A stretch of DNA of 64,000 nucleotides from Bacillota bacterium (GCA_029549985.1 JAKPIB010000037.1:94365-158364); one strand, 5' to 3'. Shown: positions 25,758 through 35,618, counted from the first letter of the stretch. Made by a program: numbers and translations. Notes: generated by a model not told the origin, from the sequence alone.

Positions 25758-28460
25758 ATGACAAGCAATCAATGGCACACGCTCGACATCGAGGAAACGG
25801 CGAAAAGGCTGGAGACATCTCTGACTGAGGGCTTGAGCAGTACACAAGCCGGTGAAAGACTGAAGCAGTTCGGCCCGAATGAGCTTCAATCAAGGGGCAG
25901 GAAAACGATCCTCTCCATGTTGCTTGAGCAGCTTTCGGACTTCATGGTGATCATACTCATCGCAGCAGCGGTCATATCCGGTCTGCGGGGAGAGTTTACC
26001 GATGCCGTCATCATCCTGCTGGTAGTCGTCATAAATGCCGTGCTCGGCGTGGTTCAGGAAAACAAGGCTGAAAACTCACTTGCAGCGCTAAAAAAAATAG
26101 CGGCCCCCCACGCCAAGGTGAAAAGGGACGGCACCATCGATGTCATACCGGCTTCAGGGCTGGTGCCCGGCGACCTGGTCGTGCTGGACACCGGTGACTT
26201 CGTGCCTGCCGACCTCAGGCTCATCGAATCATCCAATCTGAAGATCCAGGAGGCTGCCCTTACGGGTGAATCAGTGCCTGTTGAAAAGGATACCGCAGCC
26301 CTTGAGGATGTGGAGATCCCCCTTGGCGACCGGGTCAATATGGCTTATACCAGCAGCCTCGTTACATACGGCAGGGGCAGCGGCATAGTCGTCGGTACCG
26401 GGATGAACACTGAGATAGGCAAGATCGCTGAGATGATCCAGACCGAGGAGGAGATGAAAACGCCCCTCCAGAAGAAGCTCGAGGCCCTGGGCAAGACCCT
26501 TGCCATAGCTGCCCTGGCGGTATGCGCCGTCATTTTTCTGGTAGGCATCCTGTACGGCAAGGAAATACACCGGATGTTCCTGACTTCGGTAAGCCTTGCT
26601 GTCGCGGTCATACCCGAAGGCCTGCCTGCGATAGTCACCATCGTCCTGGCCATAGGGGTCCAAAGGATGGCCGCGCGAAATGCTATAATCAGGAAACTCC
26701 CCTCTGTCGAGACCCTGGGGAGCGCGACGGTAATATGCTCCGACAAAACCGGGACCCTGACTCAGAACAGGATGACCGTGGAAAAGGTCTATGTTGACGG
26801 AAGGCTGGTCGGTTTACAGGAGCTGGCCGGATATGATGAGCAGCCTCGGAATATCGAATTGCTCGTAACCATTGGGGCGCTCTGCAATGACACAAAGGTC
26901 AGGAATGAAAACGGGAAAACCGTGCTGGTGGGCGACCCGACGGAGACAGCCCTGGTCGACCTGGGTCTAAAGCTCAAGCTCTCCAAGGAAAGCCTGGAGC
27001 AAAGGTTTCCCCGGGTCGATGAAATACCCTTTGACTCAGACAGAAAGCTCATGACCACCATCCATAGCTGCGATACAGGATACAGAGCCCTTACCAAGGG
27101 GGCTCCCGATGAGCTTTTGAAAAGGTGTGACCGCATCCTTCATAACGGCCAGGTCATGGAGCTGACCCAGGAGATAAGGGACGAGATACTTAAGGCCAAC
27201 ACCGATATGGCTTCCAGCGCCCTGAGGGTCCTGGGTATGGCTTACAAGCATATGCCTTCTGATACCAGCCCGGCCGCTGCCAGGAACGAAGCGGAGAAGG
27301 GCCTGGTGTTCACCGGACTGGTGGGCATGATAGATCCACCCAGAGAAGAGGCAAAAGAAGCAGTCAGGCTGTGCAAGCGTGCCGGCATCAAGCCTGTCAT
27401 GATCACCGGAGATCATAAGGTCACTGCTGCAGCAATAGCCAGACAGCTCGGTATGCTTGAGGCGGAAGACGAGATCATGACCGGCTCCGAGCTTGACAAT
27501 ATCAGCGACGAGGAGCTGACTCAAAATATCATGCGGTACTCGGTATATGCCCGGGTATCACCGGAGCACAAGGTCAGGATCGTGAAAGCCTGGCAGGCCC
27601 ACGACGAGATCGTCGCCATGACCGGTGACGGGGTGAACGATGCACCGGCCCTGAAGCGGGCCAATATAGGCGCAGCTATGGGCGTAGTCGGTACTGATGT
27701 GGCCAAGGAGGCCTCTGACATGGTGCTGGCGGATGACAACTTTGCCACGGTAGTCGCTGCGGTCGAAGAGGGCAGGGTCATATTTTCCAACATCCTTAAG
27801 TCGATTCAATTCCTGCTCTCCTGCAATGTAGGCGAAATACTGGTGCTCTTCATAGCCACGATGTTCAACTGGGAGGAACCCCTGCTTCCCATACACATAT
27901 TGTGGGTCAACCTGGTGACGGACAGCCTGCCTGCCCTGGCCCTGGGGGTGGACCCGCCTGAGGAAGGGATCATGGACAGAAAGCCCAGGTCGCCAAAGGG
28001 CCGCGTATTTGACAAGGGCATGGTTTCAAGGATAGTCTACCAGGGACTGATGATCGGCACCCTGACCCTGGCTGCCTTCTGGCTGGGCCATAACGGAAGC
28101 GCGGCTGCCGGCCTTGGGAGGGAAGAGAGCATAGCTGCAGGCAGGACCATGGCCTTTGCAGTCCTTGCCCTGAGCCAGCTGGTCCATGCATTCAACGTAC
28201 GTTCGAACCGCTATTCGGTATTTAAGACAGGCATGCTGAGAAACCGCAGCCTGGTCGGGGCAGCAGCCCTGTCCGCAGCCCTGCAGCTTGGCGTCATATT
28301 GATCCCGCCCCTGGCCGGGGTGTTCAAGGCAGCTCCCTTGAGCGCCGGAGAGTGGATCACCGTACTGGTCCTGTCCCTGGCCCCGATCCCCATAGTCGAG
28401 CTTGTGAAGGCCTTCGGGCTCAACACGGCGGGGGATGACGCCCGGGAAAAGCGGCATTAG
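25758..28460 (+). CDS. P-type cation-transporting ATPase (Ca2+/Mn2+ type)
   Basis: A 900-residue P2A-like ATPase. Elements in order: N-terminal cation-ATPase domain, the actuator loop LTGESVPVEK, the membrane motif VIPEGLPAIV, the phosphorylation site CSDKTGTLTQ with Asp329, nucleotide-binding KGAPDELL, the hinge MTGDGVNDAPALK, and a C-terminal group of membrane helices containing WVNLVTDSLPALALG. SERCA/PMR1-type enzymes pump Ca2+ or Mn2+ out of the cytosol. The Mn2+ riboswitch directly upstream argues for Mn2+ export in this case, as for Lactococcus YoaB. Its start ATG follows GGGGTGG. A terminator ends the transcript, so it is monocistronic. Confidence 0.95.
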   Translation: MTSNQWHTLDIEETAKRLETSLTEGLSSTQAGERLKQFGPNELQSRGRKTILSMLLEQLSDFMVIILIAAAVISGLRGEFTDAVIILLVVVINAVLGVVQENKAENSLAALKKIAAPHAKVKRDGTIDVIPASGLVPGDLVVLDTGDFVPADLRLIESSNLKIQEAALTGESVPVEKDTAALEDVEIPLGDRVNMAYTSSLVTYGRGSGIVVGTGMNTEIGKIAEMIQTEEEMKTPLQKKLEALGKTLAIAALAVCAVIFLVGILYGKEIHRMFLTSVSLAVAVIPEGLPAIVTIVLAIGVQRMAARNAIIRKLPSVETLGSATVICSDKTGTLTQNRMTVEKVYVDGRLVGLQELAGYDEQPRNIELLVTIGALCNDTKVRNENGKTVLVGDPTETALVDLGLKLKLSKESLEQRFPRVDEIPFDSDRKLMTTIHSCDTGYRALTKGAPDELLKRCDRILHNGQVMELTQEIRDEILKANTDMASSALRVLGMAYKHMPSDTSPAAARNEAEKGLVFTGLVGMIDPPREEAKEAVRLCKRAGIKPVMITGDHKVTAAAIARQLGMLEAEDEIMTGSELDNISDEELTQNIMRYSVYARVSPEHKVRIVKAWQAHDEIVAMTGDGVNDAPALKRANIGAAMGVVGTDVAKEASDMVLADDNFATVVAAVEEGRVIFSNILKSIQFLLSCNVGEILVLFIATMFNWEEPLLPIHILWVNLVTDSLPALALGVDPPEEGIMDRKPRSPKGRVFDKGMVSRIVYQGLMIGTLTLAAFWLGHNGSAAAGLGREESIAAGRTMAFAVLALSQLVHAFNVRSNRYSVFKTGMLRNRSLVGAAALSAALQLGVILIPPLAGVFKAAPLSAGEWITVLVLSLAPIPIVELVKAFGLNTAGDDAREKRH

Positions 28461-28481
28461 CATAGGCTGACATAAAGGCGG

Positions 28482-28514
28482 CAGCATGGGTATTAAGCCC
28501 ATGCTGTTTTTTTT
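28482..28514 (+). terminator. Rho-independent terminator after the P-type ATPase
   Basis: CAGCATGGG (28482-28490) pairs perfectly with CCCATGCTG (28498-28506) around a 7-base loop, followed by eight T residues. Confidence 0.95.
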
Positions 28515-28573
28515 GCATAGATACGGTTAATAATTATTTAATACAGTTTTAACGGATTAGTCATGTTTTATAT

Positions 28574-28601
28574 TTGTATATACACGTATTGATGGTATAA
28601 T
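28574..28601 (+). promoter_or_regulatory. Promoter for the ABC-2 / MoxR / VWA operon
   Basis: TTGTAT (28574-28579) and a perfect TATAAT (28596-28601) with a 16-base spacer, about 80 bases before the first gene of the operon. Confidence 0.55.
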
Positions 28602-28683
28602 CAGTTAAGGCTACAAAAAAACACATGACGAATCAAGGGAGCGTCCAGGCATAATTTCAAGCTCATGCGGAAGGAGATTTTGG

Positions 28684-31107
28684 ATGAAGAGGGTTAGGCT
28701 TATCGCTGCTCTGTGCATTTCCATGCTGATCCTGACTGCATTCCCCGGCAGGGCAGACGCGGCAGATATCATCACCCGGATAGAGGTCGGGTTTAACAGC
28801 GCATACAAGATGGAAAACTGGACCCCTGTCAGGGTCAGGCTGGAGAACACCGGCCCTGATATCGAGGGCAGCCTCGAGGTGGTTGTGCCCCATTACAACA
28901 GCAGCATATCATACTCCGTGCCCGTGGTCATACCCGGCGATACGACCAAGGAATATACCGTAATGGTAAAGATCCATGGGATAATACGGTCACTGGATGT
29001 CATGCTCAAAAATAAAAGCGGCAGGGTACTGGAAAAGCAGACTGTAAGGGATATCAACACCAATATGAACGATGTCAGCCTGCTCGGCATCGTGACCGAT
29101 GACGGCTCATCCCTTGGTTATTTCAGGGATAAGGTCAGCGGCTTTGTCTTCAGTTATTTCAGTCCCGTGACCATGTCCGCAGGGACCTTCCCTGATAAGA
29201 AGGAGATCCTGGACAATTTCGGGATCCTTATCATAAACAACCTGGAATCCGACAGCCTGACCAAGGATCAGAAGGCAGCCCTCAATGCCTGGCTGAAAGG
29301 GGGCGGGGTCCTGATAATCGGGACCGGGATAAACGGCTCGCGTACCCTGTCAGGCCTGAATCCTTCGGTCGTGCCTGTAAGCGCAGGCGATCTCCTGACC
29401 CTTGATGACCTGTCTGCATTGGAGGATATGTCCGGGCTTGATGCTCCCGCCGGCAAGCTGACAGTCATGGACCTTGGCAATAGCACCGGAGAGCCAGTGC
29501 TGGCCCAGGAGGACCAGGTGCTTGTAAAGCGCATGGCTTCCGGCAAGGGATATATCTATATATCAGCCTTTGATCTGGGCACTGAGCCCTATCTTAGCTG
29601 GGAAGGCAACCTCAGGCTATGGGACAACCTGCTCAACCTGACGCTGCCACAGCAAAAGCTATCGGAAATGACCAGACCGAACGTATACAAGGAAACACCC
29701 GTAAATCTGCTGGCAGCCATTCCGGCCATGGACCTGCCCCCGATCACCTATATACTCTTCATTTTCCTCCTGTACCTGGGCATGGCCGGGCCGCTCAACT
29801 ACCTTGTGCTTAAGAAGATCGACAGGCGGGAGTGGTCCTGGTTCACCATACCGGCCTTGTCGATAGTGTTTGCGGTCCTTATCTATGCGATAGGCTTCGG
29901 CACCAAGGGCAATGAAGTGGTACTGAGCACCATCTCCGTCATTGAGATGGATAAGGATTCCGGCCAAGGCACCCTGACCAGGTATATGGGCGTTTTCATG
30001 CCCACCAGGGGGGATTACAAGATCGATATCGACAGCGACGGCCTGATCTCGCTGGTGGAAGAGAACAGCATGTCACACTATCCGCAGGCGGCCCAGGGCG
30101 GCGACATAAGTACCAGGATAATCCAGGGAAGGCCTTCGCAGATAGTGTTTGAGGACGTCAATGTTTGGATGATGAAGACCTTCATGTTAGATGGGCACCA
30201 GGTCGATGCAGGCACCATAGACTCAGATCTGAAATATGAAAACGGCAAGATCACAGGGACCGTGACGAACAACACAGGGCTCCCCCTGGAGGACTTTATA
30301 GTCTATACGCCCTATTCCTATAAAAAGATAGGCAATATAGCAGCAGGCGAATCGAAAAGCGTGGAGCTTGATTCCCCCGTGGCCATCCAGCCGGGCTTTG
30401 ACAGCAACTACTACATGATGCTGGAAGATCTGTTCCCCTACTATGGCAGGTACGGGGGCAGTCCGGAGGAAAGAGACCAGTATGTACGCCGCCGGCTTTT
30501 CAGCCAACTGGTGGTCAACGAAGGCGAATATGTCAAGGCGCCCATAGGTGAAAGCAAACCAAGAGGATTTACCGTAGAATTTTTCGCCTTCTATGATCCG
30601 GATGATATGGACGTGGTGAAGATCAATGACCGCCGGCCTGAAAGCATCGTCAGCTGGGGTGTGGTGAAAGGCACTCTGGACGCCGACCTGGAGACGGAGG
30701 GTCAGGTATTCATCCCACCGGGATATATATACGGTGAATACGATCATGCGATGTCGAACAACACCAGCTTTGAAGGCAGCCATGTCGTCCTGATCGACCG
30801 GCAGAGCTATGCGGTGTTTTCCGTGGACCTGTCACCCTACAAGGACCTGAAGGACCTTAAGGCCCTGATCAGCGTCCTGCCGGACTGGGGCAATATATCC
30901 ATAATGGTCTACGACCAGGCTGCTGACAGATATGTGCCGATAAGCGATTATGCAGTCTACAATGATTATACGCTGGAGATCAATGACGAAAACAAGCACT
31001 TGCTGACAGATGAAAGAGGCATGGTATATCTGCGGGTTTCACAGACAAACCAGGAGTTTCTAAGGGTAAGCCTGCCCAATGTATCCGTTGAAGGGAGGAC
31101 GGAGTGA
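28684..31107 (+). CDS. Exported membrane protein of unknown function, first gene of the MoxR/VWA operon
   Basis: An 807-residue protein that I do not recognise beyond general features. It has a signal peptide (cut near GRADA, residue 27), a large extracellular N-terminal half with a DUF4350-like fold (ILIINNLESD, KGGGVLIIGTG), two transmembrane segments at about 355-410 around YLVLKKIDRREWSW, and a second large extracellular half rich in beta strands. The layout, two outside domains around a short cytoplasmic loop, suggests a surface partner of the ABC transporter encoded next. ATG 28684 follows AAGGAG. The stop overlaps the ABC ATPase start at one base. Confidence 0.8.
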   Translation: MKRVRLIAALCISMLILTAFPGRADAADIITRIEVGFNSAYKMENWTPVRVRLENTGPDIEGSLEVVVPHYNSSISYSVPVVIPGDTTKEYTVMVKIHGIIRSLDVMLKNKSGRVLEKQTVRDINTNMNDVSLLGIVTDDGSSLGYFRDKVSGFVFSYFSPVTMSAGTFPDKKEILDNFGILIINNLESDSLTKDQKAALNAWLKGGGVLIIGTGINGSRTLSGLNPSVVPVSAGDLLTLDDLSALEDMSGLDAPAGKLTVMDLGNSTGEPVLAQEDQVLVKRMASGKGYIYISAFDLGTEPYLSWEGNLRLWDNLLNLTLPQQKLSEMTRPNVYKETPVNLLAAIPAMDLPPITYILFIFLLYLGMAGPLNYLVLKKIDRREWSWFTIPALSIVFAVLIYAIGFGTKGNEVVLSTISVIEMDKDSGQGTLTRYMGVFMPTRGDYKIDIDSDGLISLVEENSMSHYPQAAQGGDISTRIIQGRPSQIVFEDVNVWMMKTFMLDGHQVDAGTIDSDLKYENGKITGTVTNNTGLPLEDFIVYTPYSYKKIGNIAAGESKSVELDSPVAIQPGFDSNYYMMLEDLFPYYGRYGGSPEERDQYVRRRLFSQLVVNEGEYVKAPIGESKPRGFTVEFFAFYDPDDMDVVKINDRRPESIVSWGVVKGTLDADLETEGQVFIPPGYIYGEYDHAMSNNTSFEGSHVVLIDRQSYAVFSVDLSPYKDLKDLKALISVLPDWGNISIMVYDQAADRYVPISDYAVYNDYTLEINDENKHLLTDERGMVYLRVSQTNQEFLRVSLPNVSVEGRTE

Positions 31108-32042
31108 TGCTTGTGATCGAAAACCTGGTGAAGAAGTACGGCTCCTTCACAGCAGTGGACAAACTCAGCCTCAGGCTTGATACCGGCGATATATATGGTT
31201 TCGTCGGACCCAACGGGGCAGGCAAGACCACTACCATGCGGATCGTAGCCACCCTGATGAGAGCCACCAGCGGCACCGTCAAGGTGGCGGGCATCGATGT
31301 CGCTGAAGACCCGATGGCGGTAAGGGGCAAGCTGGGCTATATGCCGGACTTTTTCGGTGTATACGACAACCTCAAGGTACATGAGTACCTGGATTTTTAC
31401 GGCAGCTGCTACGGGCTCAGCGTAAACGAGCGTAAGAAACGGACAGACGAGCTGCTGGAGCTGGTCGAGCTGAGCGACAAAAAGGACAGCTATGTAGATG
31501 CGCTTTCACGAGGCATGAAGCAGCGCCTTTGCCTGGCCAGGAGCCTGATGCACAACCCCGAGCTCCTGATCCTGGATGAACCGGCATCCGGTATGGACCC
31601 CAGGGCCCGCATAGAAATGAAGGGCATACTGAAGGCCCTTGGAAGCATGGGCAAGACGATTCTCATAAGCTCCCACATCCTCCCCGAGCTGGCCGAGCTG
31701 TGCACCAGCATCGGTGTGATCGAAAAAGGCAGGATGGTCTACTCCGGCAGGGTGGATGATCTGATGAGCAGGCTCACCGGAAAGACCCTGATCAGAATCA
31801 GGGTATTGTCCGATGCGGAAAAAGCCGTCAGGCTCCTGAGGGAGCAGCCCCGGATAGAGAATATCACAGGCGAAGCCAATATGCTGGAGCTTGAGTATAC
31901 AGGCAACGAGGAGGAGATGAGCGGTCTTTTAAGGCTGCTTGTGACCGAGGGCATTCCCGTTGTTTCCTTCACCAAGGCTGAAGGCAACATCGAAAAAGTG
32001 TTCATGGAGGTGACCAAGGGTGAGGATGAGGTTTTACAATAA
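31107..32042 (+). CDS. ABC transporter ATP-binding protein (ABC-2 type)
   Basis: A 311-residue ATPase with Walker A GPNGAGKTT, Walker B LLILDEPASGMDP and H-loop ISSHIL. The signature is LSRGMKQRL, the form usual in ABC-2 export ATPases of the CcmA/NatA type. The C-terminal 80 residues form a regulatory extension. ATG 31107, eight bases after GGGAGG, is preferred to the GTG at 31104. The gene overlaps its permease by 23 bases. The substrate is unknown; the operon context points to an envelope component rather than a nutrient. Confidence 0.93.
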   Translation: MLVIENLVKKYGSFTAVDKLSLRLDTGDIYGFVGPNGAGKTTTMRIVATLMRATSGTVKVAGIDVAEDPMAVRGKLGYMPDFFGVYDNLKVHEYLDFYGSCYGLSVNERKKRTDELLELVELSDKKDSYVDALSRGMKQRLCLARSLMHNPELLILDEPASGMDPRARIEMKGILKALGSMGKTILISSHILPELAELCTSIGVIEKGRMVYSGRVDDLMSRLTGKTLIRIRVLSDAEKAVRLLREQPRIENITGEANMLELEYTGNEEEMSGLLRLLVTEGIPVVSFTKAEGNIEKVFMEVTKGEDEVLQ

Positions 32043-32895
32043 CCCTGTTCTGTCCAGCGAGCTCAAGATCAGGATGAGGGGCTGGAAGACGGCGCTGGGC
32101 ATAATATCCTATCTTGGCGTTATGGTATTCATCGCCTTCCTGTACTATATCACCTTTATCCAGAGCTCCCTGGACTGGAACAGGTCGGTCAACGCCAACC
32201 AGCAGGCAGGCATATCGATATACACGATGCTGGCTGTGCTGCAGTTCATCCTGATATTGCTGGTGACGCCTGCCCAGACAGCGGGCTCGATCAGCAGTGA
32301 GCGGGAGAAACAGACCCTGGACCTGCTGTTATGCACTCAGCTTTCATCCTTTGGCATCATTATCGGCAAGCTGTTGTCGTCCATGTCCCATATGCTCCTG
32401 CTGATCGTATCTTCTCTACCGCTGTTCAGCATAATATTCCTGTTCGGCGGGGTCACACCGGGTGATATGATCATGCTCTTCTCCTTTTATATAATAACGG
32501 CAATAGCAGTGGGTTCGATCGGCATATTCTTCTCGACCATATTCAAGAGGACCGTGACTGCGACAGTAGTGACCTATCTGACCATGTTTGCCCTGGGGCT
32601 CATAAGCATCATCCTGAGTGCATACCTGATGAATATATACTATCTGCACGGGGGAAGTGCGTCATATGTACCCTTTCCTCTGTATATCAACCCTGCCGCA
32701 GGCCTGGCAAATATCCTCCAAAACCAGATATCCGGCGGAAGCGGAGGCATCCTTGGCCTGGGAACGGGCTATCAGACCAGCTTCTGGATCTACAATTCCA
32801 TAACGATGCTGGTGATCGCAGGCCTGCTCGTGCTTATCAGTATCATAAGGATCAATCCGGTGAACAGGCTTTTCAGCTGGAAGAAGAACAGCTAG
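32020..32895 (+). CDS. ABC-2 type permease
   Basis: A 291-residue integral membrane protein with six predicted helices. The cytoplasmic ISSEREKQTLDLLL after the second helix is the hallmark coupling region of ABC-2 permeases. It should work as a dimer with the ATPase encoded just before. Two starts are possible: GTG 32020, eight bases after GGAGGTGA, and ATG 32026; I kept the first because of spacing. A Gly/Ser-rich loop (QISGGSGGILGLG) is near residue 240. Confidence 0.88.
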   Translation: MRMRFYNNPVLSSELKIRMRGWKTALGIISYLGVMVFIAFLYYITFIQSSLDWNRSVNANQQAGISIYTMLAVLQFILILLVTPAQTAGSISSEREKQTLDLLLCTQLSSFGIIIGKLLSSMSHMLLLIVSSLPLFSIIFLFGGVTPGDMIMLFSFYIITAIAVGSIGIFFSTIFKRTVTATVVTYLTMFALGLISIILSAYLMNIYYLHGGSASYVPFPLYINPAAGLANILQNQISGGSGGILGLGTGYQTSFWIYNSITMLVIAGLLVLISIIRINPVNRLFSWKKNS

Positions 32896-32928
32896 CGCAT
32901 ATCCCGGATAAAAGGAGGGTTGTCCCTG

Positions 32929-34632
32929 ATGGACAGGCAACCAAACAGCGAACTGAAGAAGGCCATGAGACCTGCATTAAGAAGGATCACGGCGAAGCAC
33001 ATGCTCAAGTACGGTGCCAGCGGTCTGGCACTTGCGTTGGGACTGGCAACCATAGCCCATGCCGTATCGTTTTTTATCCCGTACGAAGGTGCATGGGCCA
33101 TAAGCATTGCTGCCATGCCCCTTGTCATGGTATCGCTCGCAGCAGGCTGGCTGACGCGGCCGACCATGTATGATGCGGCCAGGACAGTTGACAGGCTCGG
33201 CCTTCAGGAAAAGGCAACGACCGCCCTGGAGCTGTCCGGCAGGGACGACGCCTTTGCCGTCATCCAGCGCAGGGATGCCATAGACAGCCTGAAAAGGCTC
33301 GATCCCAGGAAGATATCCATCGGTATACCGAAATTACTGTATTATGTGATCGCCCTCCTGGTGCTTTCGATAGGTGTCCTCAATATGGTCCCCAACCCTA
33401 TGGATACTGTGATAGAGCGCAGGAAGCAGGTGCAGGACCAGCTGGAGGATGAGCTGGATAAGCTGGTCGATGCCATAGAGGAGAAAGCCGGGGAGGATGG
33501 CCTGACCGGCGAGCAGAAGCAGGCCTTGCTCGATGAGATCCGGGAGCTCTCTGAAAAGCTCAAAGGGATCAAGGACTACAAGGAAGCTCTCAAGGAGGTC
33601 AGCAAGACAGAGGAGGAGGTAAACTCCCTCCTCAAGGATATAGCAGGTGAAAAGCTAAGCGAGCTGGCAAATGAACTGGCCGGCCATGATATAACAAAGT
33701 CCCTGGCAGATGCCTTAAAGAGCCTTGACCCGGGTAAGATCCAGGAAGCTCTGGATGAGCTGAAGGACGTGCTGGCAGACGAGACAGAGGGTGAGACGGA
33801 AGGCAGGACCAAGGGTGATGAGGCAGCAGAAGACCTACGGGATGCCCTTGAAAAGGTTGCCCAGAACCTGCCGGAGGGCAGCATCAAGGAGGGCCTGGTG
33901 AACATAGTAGAGGGCCTTGAGAGCGGGGAAAGCGCTGATAAAGCAGTAGAGAGCCTGGAAGACCTGCTTGAGAACCGGACCGGCACAAAGAACACCTCGG
34001 GCGAAGTCAAGTACGCCATGCAGAAGATACGCAAGAAATTGTCCGATGAGATAGGCAGCGGCGAACAGATCGCCGGCAGGGACCAGGATCCAGGCAGGCC
34101 CGGCAAGGAAGGCGGCCAAAGCGGCGGACAAAAGGGCAATGAGGGAGAAAACGAAGACAACAGCGGTAACAATGGAGGAGGAAACCAGTCCGGTGAGAAC
34201 AGCCAGAACGGTGAAGGCGGAAACGGCAATGGCAGCCAGTCCGGCGAAAACGGCCAGGGCGGGCAGAATGGCAATGGCGATCAGCCCGGCCAGAACGGAC
34301 AAGGCGGCCAGGGCGGCAACAGCAGCCAGTCCGGAAGCAACGGCCAGAACGGGGGCGGTATCGGCAGCGGGAGCACCGGCATTGAGCACATATATGATCC
34401 GGGCCGCCTGGGCGACGGCGGGGACGTATCCCATGTGCCCGGCAAAAACACCGGCAAGGGCGACAACGAGCAAAATGAAGACAGCGGTCTCGGCAGTCTG
34501 GACGGATATATACCATACAAGCAGGTGATCGGCCAATACGAATCCGAGGCAATAAACAGCGTGGAACGGCGCGCGCTTCCCAAAAGCATAGAGGCTATCG
34601 TCAGAGAGTACTTTGCCTCTTTGGATGATTAA
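32929..34632 (+). CDS. Membrane protein with long helical domain and Gly/Asn/Gln/Ser-rich tail
   Basis: A 567-residue protein of unknown function. Two hydrophobic segments lie near residues 28-85, a third at about 135-155, then a highly charged helical stretch (155-370, KLVDAIEEKAGEDG, LKDVLADETEGE) that probably forms coiled coils. About 90 residues of Gly/Asn/Gln/Ser repeats (roughly 395-485) follow. The last 45 residues return to normal composition (VIGQYESEAINSVERRALPK, YFASL) and look conserved. ATG 32929 lies nine bases after AAAGGAGGG. It sits between the ABC-2 permease and moxR genes, so the MoxR ATPase may act on it. Confidence 0.75.
   Translation: MDRQPNSELKKAMRPALRRITAKHMLKYGASGLALALGLATIAHAVSFFIPYEGAWAISIAAMPLVMVSLAAGWLTRPTMYDAARTVDRLGLQEKATTALELSGRDDAFAVIQRRDAIDSLKRLDPRKISIGIPKLLYYVIALLVLSIGVLNMVPNPMDTVIERRKQVQDQLEDELDKLVDAIEEKAGEDGLTGEQKQALLDEIRELSEKLKGIKDYKEALKEVSKTEEEVNSLLKDIAGEKLSELANELAGHDITKSLADALKSLDPGKIQEALDELKDVLADETEGETEGRTKGDEAAEDLRDALEKVAQNLPEGSIKEGLVNIVEGLESGESADKAVESLEDLLENRTGTKNTSGEVKYAMQKIRKKLSDEIGSGEQIAGRDQDPGRPGKEGGQSGGQKGNEGENEDNSGNNGGGNQSGENSQNGEGGNGNGSQSGENGQGGQNGNGDQPGQNGQGGQGGNSSQSGSNGQNGGGIGSGSTGIEHIYDPGRLGDGGDVSHVPGKNTGKGDNEQNEDSGLGSLDGYIPYKQVIGQYESEAINSVERRALPKSIEAIVREYFASLDD
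34100..34375 (+). repeat. Imperfect tandem repeats coding for a Gly/Asn/Gln/Ser tract
   Basis: Irregular units coding for variants of NGQGGQ, GGNGNG and SQSG are repeated many times. On the DNA level GGCGGCCAG, AACGGCCAG and AGCCAGTCCGG recur. Unlike most of the window, the segment is dominated by GGC, AAC and CAG codons. It is likely length-variable between strains. Confidence 0.7.
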
Positions 34633-34643
34633 CGGAGGGTATG

Positions 34644-35618
34644 ATGGAACAGAGGATACAAGGCTTTAAGGATACAGTCCTGTCGATCGAGCAGGAGATC
34701 TCAAAGGAAATGATCGGAGTGAAGGGCATAATCCGGCACGTCCTCATTGCCGTGATATCAGGCGGCAACGTGCTCCTTGAAGGTGTGCCGGGGCTTGGCA
34801 AGACCAGGCTGGTGAAGACCCTTGCCAATGTCCTGGACCTTGAGTTCAAGCGGATACAGTTCACTCCCGACCTGATGCCTGCAGATGTCATCGGTACCAA
34901 CATATTGGTGAAGGACGAGCAGGGCAACAGCGTTTTCAAATTCCAGCCGGGGCCTGTATTCAGCAATCTGGTCCTGGCGGACGAGATCAACCGGGCCACT
35001 CCGAAGACTCAGAGTGCGCTTCTGGAGGTCATGCAGGAGCATGCAGTCACTGCAGCCGGGGTCACCAGGCGGGTGCCCGAGCCCTATTTTGTGCTCGCCA
35101 CCCAAAACCCCCTGGAGCAGGAAGGCACTTACCCGCTGCCGGAGGCCCAGCTCGACAGGTTCATGTTCAAGCTCTTAATGGATTTCCCCACTCTTGAGGA
35201 GCTGGGGGCCATAGTTGACCTGACCACCGGGAAGGAGGAGCATAAGGCCGGCAAGGTAGCGGATGCGGCCATGCTGCTTGAGCTCAGGGGCATTGCAGCA
35301 GAGGTGCCTATAGCCAGGCCGGTCATGGATTATGCCCTAAGGCTGGTGATGAACACCCATCCCGGCAGGGATACCACCCCGGAGGCCGTCAATGCCTATG
35401 TGCGGTACGGCTCCAGCCCCAGAGGCGCTCAGGCTCTGATCCAGGGCGCCAGGGTAAGGGCCCTGATGGAGGGCAGGTTCAATGTGTCCTTTGATGACAT
35501 ACGCAACATAGCATATCCGGCGCTCCGTCATCGTGTATTTTTGAGCTATCAGGCTGTCTCCGAGGGCAAAAGCCCTGATGATATCATAAGCGAGATCATT
35601 AAGGCTACGGATGAATAG
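34644..35618 (+). CDS. MoxR-family AAA+ ATPase (second copy)
   Basis: A 324-residue MoxR ATPase with Walker A GVPGLGKT (residues 47-54), Walker B VLADEINRATPKTQSALLEVM, ATQNPLEQEGTYPLPEAQLDRF and SSPRGAQ in the lid. It is more typical of the MoxR consensus than the copy at 7122-8066. It is flanked by the low-complexity membrane protein and by DUF58/VWA genes, the standard set of presumed clients. ATG 34644 is chosen over ATG 34641 because GGAGGG lies very close upstream; spacing is short in both cases. Confidence 0.95.
   Translation: MEQRIQGFKDTVLSIEQEISKEMIGVKGIIRHVLIAVISGGNVLLEGVPGLGKTRLVKTLANVLDLEFKRIQFTPDLMPADVIGTNILVKDEQGNSVFKFQPGPVFSNLVLADEINRATPKTQSALLEVMQEHAVTAAGVTRRVPEPYFVLATQNPLEQEGTYPLPEAQLDRFMFKLLMDFPTLEELGAIVDLTTGKEEHKAGKVADAAMLLELRGIAAEVPIARPVMDYALRLVMNTHPGRDTTPEAVNAYVRYGSSPRGAQALIQGARVRALMEGRFNVSFDDIRNIAYPALRHRVFLSYQAVSEGKSPDDIISEIIKATDE

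Noticed and set aside
33576..34536. Two long minus-strand frames, Ser/Pro/Leu-rich and Ala/Val-rich
   Set aside because: Mirror images of the charged and Gly/Asn-rich regions of the membrane protein gene at 32929-34632; composition is a by-product of the repeats.
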